Part shown: positions 45,401 through 58,539 of the stretch, piece by piece
Layout: each line of letters opens with the position of its first letter
Position numbering within the stretch: position 1 is the stretch's first letter
Origin: Cunninghamia lanceolata
Lineage: Eukaryota; Streptophyta; Pinopsida; Cupressales; Cupressaceae
Assembly (NCBI GenBank): GCA_027924645.1
Contig: BSBN01000047.1
Location: 3,782,001-3,846,000 of the forward strand
Length of the DNA: 64,000 nt
Reading direction: 5' to 3'
The notes under the pieces: generated by a model
The model's database searches: none
What the model saw: the letters and a program-made list of their open reading frames with translations, nothing else
Told to the model about the DNA's origin: nothing
Position numbers and translations under genes: made by a program

Positions 45401-47612
45401 GGTTTGCCCTTTGCATCACCCTAAAATTTGACCAAGTAAGAAAGTTATGGCAAGTCAAAGTTCTGGTCAAACCTGATATTCTAGAGGGGTGTCATATTTT
45501 AAATATCAGTCACCTTATGTTGGATTGCCCCAATCCTATTTTATCACCTGATATTTTGAACATCACCTGATCTTTCGAATATCACCCCAGTGCCAATATG
45601 ATGATGACATCATCTGAACCCGATGGACAAACGAGATCAATATGACATTGACGTCATCATATTTTTACCTCGCAGAGGTTTGTATCCAACGATCCCCCTT
45701 TCTAATGACATGACAGTGACATCATTTTAGTGCAATGTTCAAGCGAAATCACCCTTCTGCTGACGTCACCCTGATCTTTCGAGAGGGAGGTCATTTTACT
45801 CGCGGGGGTCATATTTCGAACATCCCCTGATCTTAAAATCATGACCCAATATACAAGGCTCGACATGACCATGACATCATCTTTCCTCTGGATAATATTC
45901 TTCAAAGTTTTTTCATCAGGGTCATATTTCTTGGACCCCGATTTCCTTCGGTATGACCATAGTGTCATCCTCTCACATTTGCGATGAAGCTCGTCCATGA
46001 TGATGATGTCATCATCATATCCTGACTTAGTGAAGAGAGTTATGGTTGAAATGCATAACCGGTTGGGTCCATCGGGTGCTCTTTTTTTAGGTTTATATGT
46101 TAAGTGCCCAGAAATCTATATGCAGGTGGTGAAACCGAGAAGGTTATCAAAAGGGATTACGTATTCGTATGCATGCGGATTCTCACAAAATCATGACCCG
46201 ATATTTGTTTGCACATTCAGAGCATGATTTAGTATAAATGTTTATCCTCTTGCTGGTTATTTAAGTGATGATGCTTAACTTCTACATGTTGACCGCAGGT
46301 GCATTGACCAGAAAGATGAGGTCAATGGGACACTTTTTTGGCCCGCTCCAATGAGGATGGTCATGTCAATGATCAGGATGATGTGTAGTCGCGATACAAA
46401 AAGGTGGGAAAGCAGGGCAGGTGGATTTTGAATCCATTTTAGAGCCTGATGGCGTGCAGGTGGAGATATGACAGATCTTTAATCGCGAGGACATCCCAAG
46501 CGGCAGACCGGATCCCAAGAGGTCACAAACACACTAGGGGACACAAATATTTCAATGCAGAGGAGAATGCTAGTGGAAACATTATTGAGGGAGTGGTGCT
46601 CTATTTGGATGCTGCTCGAGATTTGGGCGGGATTTGTTTCCCACCATCTGATGTTGTGTGCATGGGTGTGAATCATTGATCGGCTTGTGGGTTTTCCTAG
46701 GCACTGTATTGAGGTTAAAACATGGATATATATTCAGCCCCTTCACTCTGTAATGAAGGAGGTCAATCATAAAAAATCTGACTCGTAGTAATTTTATAAG
46801 AGATTGGATTGCTGAGACTAGTGGGGATTGAATTTTTGAAGCATCAAGGTTCTTTCTTCAGATCACTGTATATGTACTTGTTCTTTAGCATACTGAATGG
46901 AGATGAAGCTCCAGATTACATCCTAATTGTAAACTTTACGTAATCTTCATGTTGATTTCTAGATATGTAATGGTGAATCCTGTGTTCAACTAGAAGCATT
47001 TTTATTCTATTACATGTTGTCAACATTCCCTTGAAGATTTGCACTAGATCATGCGAATTTGTGGAATGTCCTAGTGAAGTATGATTCTAGTTTTCTTCTC
47101 TTCATTTCTATATGGGAACATGTATGTGGATCAGTGATCTCAGTCAAGTAATTTTAGGAATCTCACTCTCTCCCTCTTTTTCTCATTTTAATTTCATAGA
47201 AATCACTTCCATAACTGCACATCTTGATGAATATTAAGTAGAATAGAGGAATATGCTAACATCTCATAGATAACTAAACATCATTAGCATATTTTGAGCC
47301 ACATGCATGTACTTTTGAAAATATCGTGCAAATATCAGCCTGTAGACACATCATTTGAAGAAATATACTATGTAAGGTAACCTCCCTGTGTAGCATGGTT
47401 GCAGAAATAAAATCTACTGATCTACATAAGACCCCAAAATGGAAAACAACAACACACATCAACCACTGAGTAACATCAGTAGATTATGAACTAATCAACG
47501 GAGACTTGGGATCATGAATTCTTTGAATTCATTGTATCTTTCAAGATGAGTAAAGGTTGTTGTGTAACTTTTATTCTATGTTTGCTTATGAGTAACATCA
47601 TGACCACCAACA

Positions 47613-47617
47613 AAACC
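47613..47617. repeat. Target-site duplication AAACC (right copy)
   Basis: Pairs with 31,920-31,924 across L3. Confidence 0.94.
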
Positions 47618-47665
47618 TAAAGTAGAAATAAACTAGAACAATATGTACAAGACCTCATACTAACC

Positions 47666-50600
47666 TTAATGGTAAGGTTTGAGATGAATCCCATTGATTG
47701 AGATCGAAAGAACTTCACCATCCAGCCTTGAAAGAATGAAAGCATTTGCTCGCTTGTAGCTATTGATGATGTATTGCCCACTCCAAAGTGCATCAAACTT
47801 GGTGTGGGCTCCAGGTTTGGCTCGATCTGTGTCCCATTTCAGAACAAGATCACCTTCTTTGAAGGTCTGGATCTTGGCCTTCTTTTCAAAACACTTCTGT
47901 CTTTTAGTGTGATCATGTCTTTCTAAATTTTCTCTTCTAATTCAATCAATTCAGCCATCATGACAGACCTTGTATCTTCTCCTTCAAACTCCAAATGATG
48001 AGCCAGATCTAGTGCGGGAAGCTCTAAGGATATAGGAAATCTAGCCTCTTTTCCATATACTAGAACAAAAGGAGAGTTCCCAATGGCTCTCTTGTAAGTG
48101 ATCCTATCAACCTAAAGAGCTAACTTGATCTGATTGTGCCATTGCCTTTGATTTGTCTCCATGGTCCTGTTTAGGATCCTGGTCAGGTTCTTATTGGTGG
48201 ATTCAGCCATCCCATTACCTTGGGGGTAATAGTTGGATAAGGTATTTAAAAATATATTGTGCTTAAGACCCCAATCAACAATCCTAAAACTAGTGAATGC
48301 TTTCACATTATCAGAAATAATAGTATGAGGAGCTCCAAATCTTTTCATGATTTCTTCCAGGAAATCCATGATAGATGACTCAGTGGCCTCCTTGAGTGGG
48401 ACTTCTTCAACCCACTTGGTGAAGTAGTCCTTTGTAGTCAAAAACCACTTGTGACCAGCACTGGAAGAGGGATTTATCATGCTAATGAAGTCTAATCCCC
48501 ACTACAAAAAGGGTTGATCAACCTGAATAGGGTGGAGTGGGAGTGTTGCCAATCTTTTCTTGTCGACAAAGAGAGCACACTCTTTGCATCTTTTTACCCA
48601 TACATGGGCATCGTTGAATAATGTGCGCCAAAAATAACCTGCCCTCATTATTTTCATTTCTATAGCTCTAGCAGAGAAATGGCCACCAGCTGGGCCATCA
48701 TGAAACTCACCAAAAAGTCTATCAACCTGATCTTCTTCTATGCATCTCAGTAAGACTACATCCAAGTTTCTCTTGAAGAGAACACCATCTACCAAAGCAT
48801 GAGGGATAGACTGCAGCCTAAAATGTCTTCTTTTGGTTTTGTCCAATCCATAGGGGTATTTATCGATGGAGAGGAAACTAGCCATCTCTGTTGTCTAAGA
48901 ACTCATGACTGATAGCTTAGCTATAGCTTCCTCCTCATTCAAGTGGTAAGATGAATTCACTTCATCTATTGATGTCTGACTTAACTGTTCACATAATCCT
49001 CTACCTATGATCAACTTAGTGGATTTGATGATTATATCATACTCTAGGATCTTGGTGACCCAGCTGGCTCGCTTTTCACTAATCTCTCTCCCCATTTTGT
49101 AATCTCTCACACTAGGATGAGAAACTAAAACTTTAATATGATCATTTGCCAGCATATATCTAAATTTCTTTAAAGCTCTAACAATGGAAAATACCTGCCT
49201 ATCCATGGGCCTATACCTGACCTCATAATCTTTCGAGGTCTGACTGAAGAAGGCCAAAGGCTGCTCCAGTCCATATTCATTTTGTTGCATCAGGACAGCA
49301 ACAATACTATTCTCTCCTCCATGTGCATAGAGGACAAATTCCTTCTCATAATTCAAATTCATGAGAGTAGGTTCCTAGGCAATCTCTTCCTTGATCTTTT
49401 CCAAACCATCCTTCCCTTCCTGAGTCCATCTAAAGATTGCATCTTTCTTAAGCATAAGGGTTAGAGGCTTCACTAAGCCATCACAGTTAGGAATGAACTT
49501 CCTAACAAATTTGATCTGCCCTAAAAATGTTTGTAAAGCCTTTTTGTGAGTAGGGAAGGGAAGAGAATGCAGGGAAGATGTTCTATCCAGATCTATGGAT
49601 ATTCCATCCTTAGATACTATGTGACCCAAAAGATTACCTTGGACAACAGCAAAAATACATTTCTTGGGGTTTAAAGCCACCCCAAACTCTCTGCACCTCT
49701 AGAAAACTTTCTCCAGATGCTCCATGTGGTTTTCTCCCTTCTTGGAGAAAACTGTGATGTCATCCAGATAAATCAGGATGAACCTGTTTATAAATCCTTT
49801 GAAGGCAATATCCATTGCCCTTTGAGATGTTGTACCAACATTAGGAAAACCAAATGGCATCTTTGCATATGCAATGGTTCCCCATTTGGTTGTGAATGTT
49901 GTCTTAAATCTATCCTCATCTCTAACAAAGATCCGATTATAGCCGGAGAAGCCATCCAATAATGAAAACCTTTCTGCCCCTAACCCTATTTGCAAGATTT
50001 GATCCATGGAGGGCAGAGGGTAGTGATCTTTCAGAGAAGCATGATTCAGGTCCCTGAAGTCTATGCAAAGCCTAATTTCTCTATTTTTCTTTCTCACGGG
50101 AACTAGATTAGCCACCCAAGTAGAATATTTGATGGGGAAGATAATCCTTACTTGTATGAGCTTAGCAAGTTCTTTCTTCATGAGTGGCTTGATTTTTGGA
50201 TTTATGGGTCACTATTTTTGGCAAACTGGGTTGCAATTAAGATCCAGATCAATGGCATGCTGAGCCACACCTGGATCAAATCCTTTAAGATCTTCATATG
50301 TCCATGCTAGGACATCATTGTACTTCTAGGCAAGCTTTATAAACTCTTTCTCCTTTGCATCACCGCATACTTTCCCTAGTAGCAATTCTTTATCTGGGGC
50401 GATGATCACCTTCTAATAATCTTCTTTCTTGAAGGTTATGTTACTTCTATCTCCCCTGAATTCATCATCACAGTTGAAGATGGCCTCCAGGGTGACTAGA
50501 CCCTTGGGCAACTTGTTTGATTTGAGCTGGATGATCTGATCACCATAGCACTCCTGCAATGTAGGTTGTGCCCTTGAAGAGAACTCAACCTCGTTCTGGA

Positions 50601-53600
50601 TAAAACATGTGATCTACTCATCGCTATCAAAAATTTGCCAATGAATATCATTGTTAGGAACAGAGGGCCTGATGACCATTTTCACATGCTGATCAGGACC
50701 CTGAAACAAATCCATAGGTGGAGAAAATTGAGCTCCCACCGTTGTTAATTGATCAGCCTTTGAATTTAATTTTCTTGGGATTACCTATAGATTGAGAGCA
50801 TCAAAACTCTCAAAAATGTCCCAAACTCTATGTCTATAAGCTCTTAGAAGTTGGTTTTTTGTAGCACATCTCTTTCTGACTTGGTTGACCACCAATTCAG
50901 TATCACCAAAGATCTCCAAATGTTTGATTTTATCCTTTTCTACTATAAGCAAACCATGAACCAATGCCTCATACTCTGCTACATTATTGGTGCAAGAAAA
51001 GTGCAGCCTATGAGCAAAATGCAATTCGTACCAGTCAGGGAGACTAGAAAAACACCTGCACCAGCTCCATTTTTTCTCTTTGCACCATCGAAGAACATCT
51101 TCCATGAGCCAATGGGGTTGTCATCTGGTTTAAGTACCAAAGGGATTAAAGAATCCCCTTCATGAATCATGTAGTTACCCAAGTCAGTTGCTTTAGGGGT
51201 ATCATAAGGATCAAAATTTTCATGATCCCTTGCCCATTCATCAAGAAATAGGTCAGGGATAGGAAGAGATGAGGGTTCTACCTTAGTAGGTTGTGGATCA
51301 TGTACTTCCTCACCCTGAATCATCACATGTAGATTTACCAGATTGTGGTCATAATTTTCCACATGATAATCTAAAATTGGTTTATCCTTGATGGTAAACC
51401 ATGTGCCATATCTGGTCCTTAATAACATATGAGACTTGTTAGAAGAAAGGTAGCCACCTAACTTTGTTGTGAAATCCCTTGACAGGCAAATGGCAAAGAA
51501 AGGAGGAAGATCAATGACTAAAAAATTTTGTTTGAAAGTTAGGTTCGGACATGCATGCAGAGTCAAGTCCAGTCCCTTGATCACTCATATAGTGTTCATA
51601 GAGGTACCATCCAGTTGCAATATTCTAGATGAAACAGGGGTATACTTGATGCCTAATGCATCTGCAACCTTCTTGGGCATGACTGAAACACTAGCCCTAG
51701 AGTCTATCATGCAATTGTGCACTAAAAATTAGCCAATGATCAAAGACAAGTAGAAAGGAGATGGTTTCTTGACTGCACTTACTTGTCCTTCACTTGGTTG
51801 CACAAGACTAACATGAGCCTTCTCTTTTTTCTTAGTTGACGGATCTAATGCTGCTAACTCAGTAGATGGTAAGTGCTTCAAGGCATCTTGCAAAAGGTCT
51901 CTTTGAGAGGGGATTGACACCACTTCCCACATGGAGACATTTATATTTGTTTTCTTCATCTATTCCACAATGTTTAATGGAACAATGGCTGCATTGTGCA
52001 TTGAGGGAATCCATGTTCCACTTTTTGGTTGTTCTATAGCTAGATTAGGTACCTTTGAGCTTGATGGAATTTCTTTTGTAGCAATAGATTTGATGGTCTG
52101 AATTGGGATTGTGGCACTCACCACTTTTTCCTTAGGAACAAGCTCTTTTTTGTAATACAGTAGCTATGGGACTGGCCTCCAACTACCTCTTCTCTGACCT
52201 GGTGTTATCTGCAATGGGCATAACAATGTCCATGGGCATGATCACACTATCCATGTTTTGATTGACAGTGTAAAAATATTCTGAAATCCATAGCATCATA
52301 TTAGCATCATTGGTAACCTCATTTGACACTTTAGGGCTATTATTTGATGCCTCAGATAGTGATGCCTAATGAGTGTGAAAATTTTGCACCATTAAAGCCC
52401 TCTCTTGTGCTCCAAAAACATAAGAGGACTGATTATGAGGTTGATTTCAAGGGTAGCAGCAATCTGCCTCTTGGGCTAGATTGTTTTGAGTAGGGACTAA
52501 GGCCCTGACTGGATTCACAACAGGTATTTGTTGGATAGGACAGATTGTTTGTAAAGGCTATGCAGGGTTAGGATTTTGGTATCTATTCTACTGATAACCT
52601 TGGTTCCAATTATGATTAGATGTCTGCCCTTGGTGATAGTTCTGATAGGGTTTGGGAATAGTTTAAATAGTAATACTATTCACCTTGTTGGTCAAATTGG
52701 ACATTAGGGTCTTAAGATCACTCTCCTCCTGAGAAAGAGAGGATGTTGAAGTTTTAGGCTTTAGGATGGGAGAAATAATGGGATGCTAGGATAAAGAGGG
52801 CAGCTCTGGGAAAATTGGAACATGAGGCCTGGGAGTAATTTTCCCAGCCTGTATTAGGCAATTTTCATCTTTTAGAGTTGTCTCATAACCATCTGGTAGG
52901 GTCTCAACACCCATTGATTGCATCATCACTGCAATGTCACAATTCAAAGATCTTAAAAAGTACAAGAAAGCACCTTGTGGAGATGGCATAAGGGTAGCTG
53001 GAATTCTCTCCCACGTCCTCTGGAATCTAAAGTTGAAGTTTGTCAGCATCTCACTCGGAGCTCTCTTGATAGTCGTCAACTGCTCAAGCAATGAAATGGT
53101 ATTTGCCCTCTCTCCAAACTGTTTGTAGAGGACCTCTCACAGCTCATCCCAGGTATGTATTGAGGTAGGGGTTAAGCTCCTGAACCATTGAAGAGCTCTC
53201 CCTTTAAAGGACCAGGCCATGAGATGGATTGCAACATCTTCATGTTGTATAGGATGGACCAAGCACACGTTGGATATATCTTTGATGTGCTTAGTAGGGG
53301 TTATAGAACCATCACTCGTGAAGGGTGAAACACTTTTCAGGGCTACAACAGGTATATCATTGTATGCAACCAAGTCTAATGGACTTCCTCGATTAAAGGT
53401 TACAAAAGGCAAATTCCTTGCCATTCTGGGGATATTCAAATTCAATCTAGGAATATGCAAGCTTCTTCTATTATACTGAAACCTAATAGGAGGGGGTGTT
53501 GAATGAGCTCTTGACTGAGGTAAAGTAAGTTTGTTGTTTCTTCTCACAGGAGACCTAGACAACCTAGACCTTCTCCTTGAAGCAGCAGTAGATAATTGGG

Positions 53601-53646
53601 TGAATTGGAAAGTACCTCTCGAAGATGCCCTTGTTTGCATAGGCAT
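47666..53646 (-). pseudogene. L2 gag-pol with archaeal-type RNase H before RT (broken)
   Basis: The order on the minus strand is as follows. A basic Gag N-terminus (MPMQTRASSRG) starts at 53,646, with the Gag core HLMAWSFKGRALQWFRSL near 53,220 and a TGA in place of an expected CGA at about 53,137. A linker follows. Protease begins with NCMIDSRASVSVMP at about 51,720; the active-site Gly is changed to Arg. Archaeal-type RNase H spans about 51,120-50,740 (WKMFFDGAKRKNGAGAG, TNNVAEYEALVHGL, IFGDTELVV, NSKADQL). RT covers about 50,260-49,680, with intact IYLDD. RNase H spans 49,362-48,960. Integrase runs 48,885-48,060 (HHCC finger; TTKDYFTKW, ISDNVKAF, GMAESTNKN). The C-terminus (GDLVLKWDTDRAKPG ... 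FDALWSGQY) ends at a stop at 47,666. Numerous TAG/TGA codons and frameshifts are present. The domain set matches L3 except that the zinc-module spacer is absent. Confidence 0.93.
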
Positions 53647-53796
53647 AAAAGATTACACTGATCAGAACCAGTAGTATGTAGAGTCGCCAGGTGCATGAAA
53701 TGTCTGCCAAGATGCAGAGTACTGAAAAGAACACTAGATTCTCAGCTCAATTCTTTGATTTTGATTTATCACAGTCCCATTGGGCATGCTAGAAAC
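53647..53796 (-). other. L2 leader
   Basis: The stretch between the 5' LTR and gag. Five bases after the LTR lies TAGCATGCCC, in the same relative position as TGGCACTAGA in L3. It may be a decayed PBS but I cannot assign a tRNA. Confidence 0.5.
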
Positions 53797-55653
53797 TGTT
53801 GTCACATAGATTTGCACCCAGTGTTGAAGGCTTTTAGGGCTCCAACAATCTAGTGAAACATTGAGACGACCTCCACGTGTGGGACCGTACAGGGAGGCCA
53901 AATCTCCAGAGAAAGGCTGGTTCCTTTGCTGAATGAGAAAAATTCAGCAATCCTAAGACTAAACCTAATCTATCCACCTGATAGGAAAAGAGGAAGAGGG
54001 AGTAAAACTAAAAGTAAAGGGAGGTGATACACTAGGTTTGAATAAAGAACATTCACAGAGCTAAGTTGTACAAACAAAGAAATACAACTGATAAACTTAC
54101 ATAGATCATGAAGATTTTATCAGAGGTAAAGAATTGATTTCCAGGAATTAAACATTCACAAACAATAGCCAATTCTAAGACTACACAGAGTTAAAAAGCA
54201 TGAAAAAGTAAAACACCATTTGTATTGATCAAGAGGCATGGTTATAGTAGAGGAAAGTTCTATTTGGAATACAGAAGCATCAAACTAATTATTTTCCAAC
54301 CTTTTTTACATCTTACATTCATGCATTTATAACATCTAATTCCAAATGAGTTACAATAAATTCACCCCATGGGCTTTGTCAGAAAATATCTCCGCCAAAA
54401 GGAATGTTGGCCTACAAGAATTCATTGCAGAAAATATATGAAGTCTGGGCAGATGGGAGATATTTTGGGCCTTCAATGTGATCTGCTAAATCATCGATCT
54501 ACAACCATAAATGTAACAAATATCTACATCTGAAAAGCCCTCACAACACTTTAAATCGGTTGCTAAGATGTCTCATTAGCCAAGCTTGCATATCCTTCTT
54601 CAGTCGGCGACCATCCTGATATCTAGATGCACAAATCTAGATCATGAAATTTGGATCATATTTTGAAATGAGAATATACCCCAAAAGCCCACCAAATGAA
54701 AGAGGAGGAAATTCTAAGCACTTTTTCCTTTTGGATCATGTAGAAATTCCTTAGGATGAACGGTCAATGGGCATATGGATATCCACATGTCATCATCTCA
54801 CAGCCGTGTAGTGGGAACATGACATCAGCTTTAGCGGATTGTGGGCATGCAATATCATGAATATCCCTCAAGGTCTACATATTCGCCAATATCCAGATGA
54901 TATATCTAGATCAAACACAAGAGCCTTCATAATCCCAATATCTGGATATGCACCCATCTACTTTTTCTTCGCAACATGGAGAAACCATCATCCACATAGA
55001 TACTGTCATCGGGATATTAACTTTTAATATCTGAGTGCTAACTTAACATCCAGATGCCTTTTATGAATATCCTAATGATTTCATCAACATAAATAACTTT
55101 GTTGAAGAGGGAATCTAGATGACGTCATCAGCATATTAGCACTGTAGGATGATATATCGATGGCGAAATGTCTGGTTGAAGTCATCATCATATGCACTTC
55201 TTTGGGGAGGGGACTGGATGATGTCATTAGGACATTAACAAAGGTCATGGACATTGGGAAAGATTCAGATATTAGTTAAGATCCGGATGTTTAGAAAACA
55301 TCCGGATATTAACTAAGGTCCGAATATGAAAGGGATATCGAGACCTTAGCTAAGGTCTGGATATTAAGATAGTATCTGGATGTTTGCTAAGATATGGATG
55401 ATGTCATCAGGATATCCATACCAAAATGACTAAGTATGAAGATGGGAAATCTCTACGAAGGAAGGCATTTGAAGATTAAGGATTTCTGGGTTTTCTGGGT
55501 TTTTTGCAAGGATTCTCCAAATGAGATTTTAGGGATTTTTGTAAGGCTTGAGGATATAAAGGATTTAAGGCATGTAGGGCTATATTCCAAGGGATATCTA
55601 GGAGATTTTCAAGGTGGACTGTTTGACTCTGGACAGAGGAAAATGGGTCAATA
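53797..55653 (-). repeat. L2 5' LTR
   Basis: The partner of 29,938-31,725. It contains a TGACGTCA palindrome at 55,120-55,127 and repeated 'ggatat' words. It ends CAATA, one change from the CAACA of the other copy. Confidence 0.94.
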
Positions 55654-58140
55654 GGATCCTATGATGTTATTCTAGGAATGAATTGGTTGTGGCGACATAG
55701 AGCTAAGGTAGATTGTTTTGATAAAATAGTCAAATGTTTGGATGATTTAGGAAATCTAGTTTCAATTTAGGGTGTCAAACATGAAATCAAAATCTCGACG
55801 ATGCAACTCAAAAGAGATAAAAGGAAAGGGTGTCAACTTTTTGTAGTTAAGATGGACCAAGTAGAGAAAACTAAAGAGTCATCAATTCAAGACTACCCTT
55901 TTCTTTACGATTTTTGAGATGTATTCCCTGATGAATTGTCAGGATTACCACCTAAGAGAGCCTTTGATTTCTCAATAGAGATTATGCTAGGCTTCGAACT
56001 AGTATCCAAAGCACCCTATCATATGGCAACCACATAATTGATGGAATTGAAATCCCAGTTGTAAGAATTGTTAGCCAAAGGATTCATTCGACCCAGTGTG
56101 TCACCCTGGGGATCACCAATGATTTTTGTTAAGAAAAAGGATGGAACATTGTGTCTTTGCATGGATTATCGTATGTTAAACAAAGCAATGATAAAGAATA
56201 AATATCGTTTACCTCACGTTGATGACCTATTTGATCAGATGTGTGGAGCAACAATCTTTTCCAAGAGTGACTTGAGGGTTGGATACCATCAATTAAGGAT
56301 TAAGGATGAAGACACTAATAAAACAACTTTTAGAACAAGATATGGGCACTATGAATTTATAGTCTTACCTTTCAGTTTGAATAATTCACCTGCTGCATTT
56401 ATGAATCTAATGAATAGTATCTTTAGGGATTATTTAAACAAGTTTTTCCTTGTCTTTTTAGATGATATCTTAATATACTCTAAAAATGAGGAAGAACATG
56501 CATGACATTTGAGAATTGTTCTGCAATGGCTGAGAGAACATAACTTGTATGACAAATTGTTGAAGTGTACTGTCTTTCAAAAATAGGTACAATATTTAGG
56601 ACACATCATTTCTGTTGAGGGGATTGCAGTAGATCCCTCGAAGATCAAAGCAATTATGGAGTGGAAAACACCAAAAAATGTGCATGAAGTGTGCAATTTC
56701 ATGGGATTAACTGGATATTATAGAAAGTTTGTCCTAAACTTTCCTAAAATTGCAAACCCTATTACTACATTCTAGAGGAAAGGAAAACGGTTTGAGTGAA
56801 TGGAAAAGTGTGAGGAAGCTTTCTGTATCCTTAAAGAGAAGCTAACTTCTACCCCAACTCTCAGAGTTCTAGATCCCAAAGGTCATTTTGTGGTTATTAC
56901 AAATGCATCAGGTGAAGGAATGGGTGGTGTGCTCATGCAAGAAGGACAAGTTATAGCATACAAATCTAGAAAATTGTGGCCATATAAGTTGAATTATGCT
57001 CCACATGATTTGCAATTAGCTACATTGTGCATGCCCTACAAGTGTGGAGACATTATCTAATGGGTAACCACTTTGAACTTGAGACAAATAATCAAGGACT
57101 TAAGTACATCTTCACTCAGCCAAACTTTAATGCACGTCAAAGATGGTGGTTGGAACTTTTATCATATTATGATTTTGATATAAGTTTCATAAAAGGGAAA
57201 GAAAATCAGGTGGCCAATACTCATAGTCATAGAACACCTATTGCGGTTATGACCACAATTCATTCAACCTTTTGAGAGCAAGTAATGAGAAATTCTTCAG
57301 GAGGCAAATTATATGAGCAACTTAGGAATGCATTGTCTGTAAATCCTTAGGATGCCAGATATGAAGGGTACTGATTTGAATTAGATGGATTAATGAGGTA
57401 TAAAGAAAAAATGTATATTCCAAATCAAGGTGATTTAAGGAATTTTGTGTTGAAAGAAGCATATTGTGCTTCTTATTCAGGACATCCTAGAGTGACAAAA
57501 TTATTAGCAGATTTGAAACCAATTTACTTTTGGAAAGGTATGAAGCAAGATGTTGCAAGTTTTGTAGCTAGATGCTTAGAGTTTTAGCAAGTTAAGGCGG
57601 AACACCAACATCCAGCAGGGTTGTTATACCCGCATGATATACCAGAATGGAAATAGTAGGTTATTAGTATGGACTTTGTCCAAGACTTACCTATGTCAAG
57701 AAACTACCATGATACAATCCTTGTAGTAGTGGATAAGCTTATGAAAGTAGCTCATTTAATCCTAGGAAACCTTACTGTTGGGGCACCAATTCTAGCAAGA
57801 AAACTTGTGTAAGAAATTTTCAGACTTCATGGAATTCCTGAGAAAATGATCTCAGATAAAGATGCATGGATGACTTTGAGGTTTTGACAAACCTTATTTT
57901 CAGTGCTAGGAACTCAATTGAACATTAGTTTAGCCTACCTTCCAGAAATAGATGGCCAGACTGAGAGAGTAAACCAGGTATTAAAAGATCTGTTAAGGAT
58001 GTATTGTATGGATCAACAATATAAATGGGAAGAATACCTTATGTTACTAGATTGTTCTTACAATATAACTCTTGTCATTCTACTATTAAAATGGCTTCTT
58101 TTGAAGCATTGTATCGTAGGAAGTGTTGAACTCCTATTAG
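55654..58140 (+). pseudogene. G1 protease (C-terminal half), RT, RNase H, integrase (broken)
   Basis: The reading frame interrupted at 29,937 resumes here with SYDVILGMNWL of the protease. RT starts near 56,050 ([21 protein letters not shown]) and has the catalytic [10 protein letters not shown] near 56,455. RNase H spans about 56,800-57,200 (VVITNASGEGMGGVLMQ) with a frameshift at about 57,030. Integrase begins near 57,440 with a zinc finger (HPRVTKLL ... FVARCLEF) and continues through the core (MISDKDAW, EIDGQTERVNQ) to about 58,140, where C1 interrupts it just after a RRKC(stop)TPI-like motif. The sequence is of the same general chromovirus type as G0. In-frame stops are frequent. Confidence 0.92.
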
Positions 58141-58527
58141 TGTAGGTTTTTTAATATTTATTTTTCCTACACATTATTAAGCATACTTAGGTTATATGAG
58201 ACATGGTTTATGTGAGGACACGTGGTGTAATCCATCGATTCTATGTGTCACTCTCACCCACACTACCCCTCTTGGAATTATATGCCCATATTATGCTATA
58301 TAATCAACACTCACCTCTTCCTTCTTAGCTAGTTCAGATGAGTTCATATCAGCTTAGTTAGTACAAGGGAGTGATGATGCATATTGTATCATTTGGAGTG
58401 TGATTATATCATTATTCAATTGTTGCACCATATTCCAACATTTCATCCTCTTGTTGCTCTCATGTAGAAGGTTAATCTTGGTTTTGTAGGTGATCCTGGA
58501 TGCTTGAGTTCATCAATAACTCTTACA
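58141..58527 (+). repeat. C1 5' LTR
   Basis: 387 bp starting TGTAGG and ending CTTACA, with a TATA-like 'gctatataatc' near 58,290. Its last 80 bp ('tgtagaaggttaatctt', 'ggttttgtaggtgatc') are homologous to the T1 LTR on the other strand. The left border interrupts the G1 integrase. A target duplication cannot be checked because the other end is not visible. Confidence 0.82.
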
Positions 58528-58539
58528 TGGTATCAGAGC
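58528..58539 (+). promoter_or_regulatory. C1 primer-binding site
   Basis: A perfect TGGTATCAGAGC, the initiator tRNA-Met type, abutting the LTR. Confidence 0.93.

Larger units (their letters stand above)
31925..47612 (+). mobile_element. L3: Tat-like Ty3/gypsy element (right LTR carries T1)
   Basis: A complete element on the plus strand, nested in L2 with target duplication AAACC. Its LTRs are 31,925-34,372 (2,448 bp) and 42,389-47,612 (interrupted by T1 at 42,628-45,400; about 2.45 kb without it). The termini are TGTTG...CAACA (left copy ends CAATA). The internal region of 8.0 kb encodes Gag, protease, a repeated zinc-binding module, archaeal-type RNase H, RT, RNase H and integrase in that order. 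The primer site is unusual: TGGCACTAGAAGG starts 5 bases after the LTR and does not match initiator tRNA-Met. Confidence 0.95.
42389..47612 (+). repeat. L3 3' LTR (split by T1)
   Basis: The two parts, 42,389-42,627 and 45,401-47,612, together align with the 5' LTR. It carries TGACGTCA palindromes at 45,649-45,656 and 45,761-45,768. Its end CAACA is intact and is followed by the AAACC duplication. Confidence 0.94.
29938..55653 (-). mobile_element. L2: Tat-like Ty3/gypsy element (interrupted by L3)
   Basis: An LTR retrotransposon on the minus strand, inserted in the protease of G1 with target duplication GGATC. Its LTRs are 29,938-31,725 and 53,797-55,653 (about 1.8 kb, TGTTG...CAACA termini; the right copy ends CAATA by one change). 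The coding region spans 53,646-47,666 in the order Gag, protease, archaeal-type RNase H, RT, RNase H, integrase. L3 (31,925-47,612) is inserted between the coding region and the 3' LTR, so 31,726-31,919 is the rest of the L2 3' untranslated part. No standard initiator-Met PBS is seen. A degraded TAGCAT... site lies 5 bases after the 5' LTR. Confidence 0.93.
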
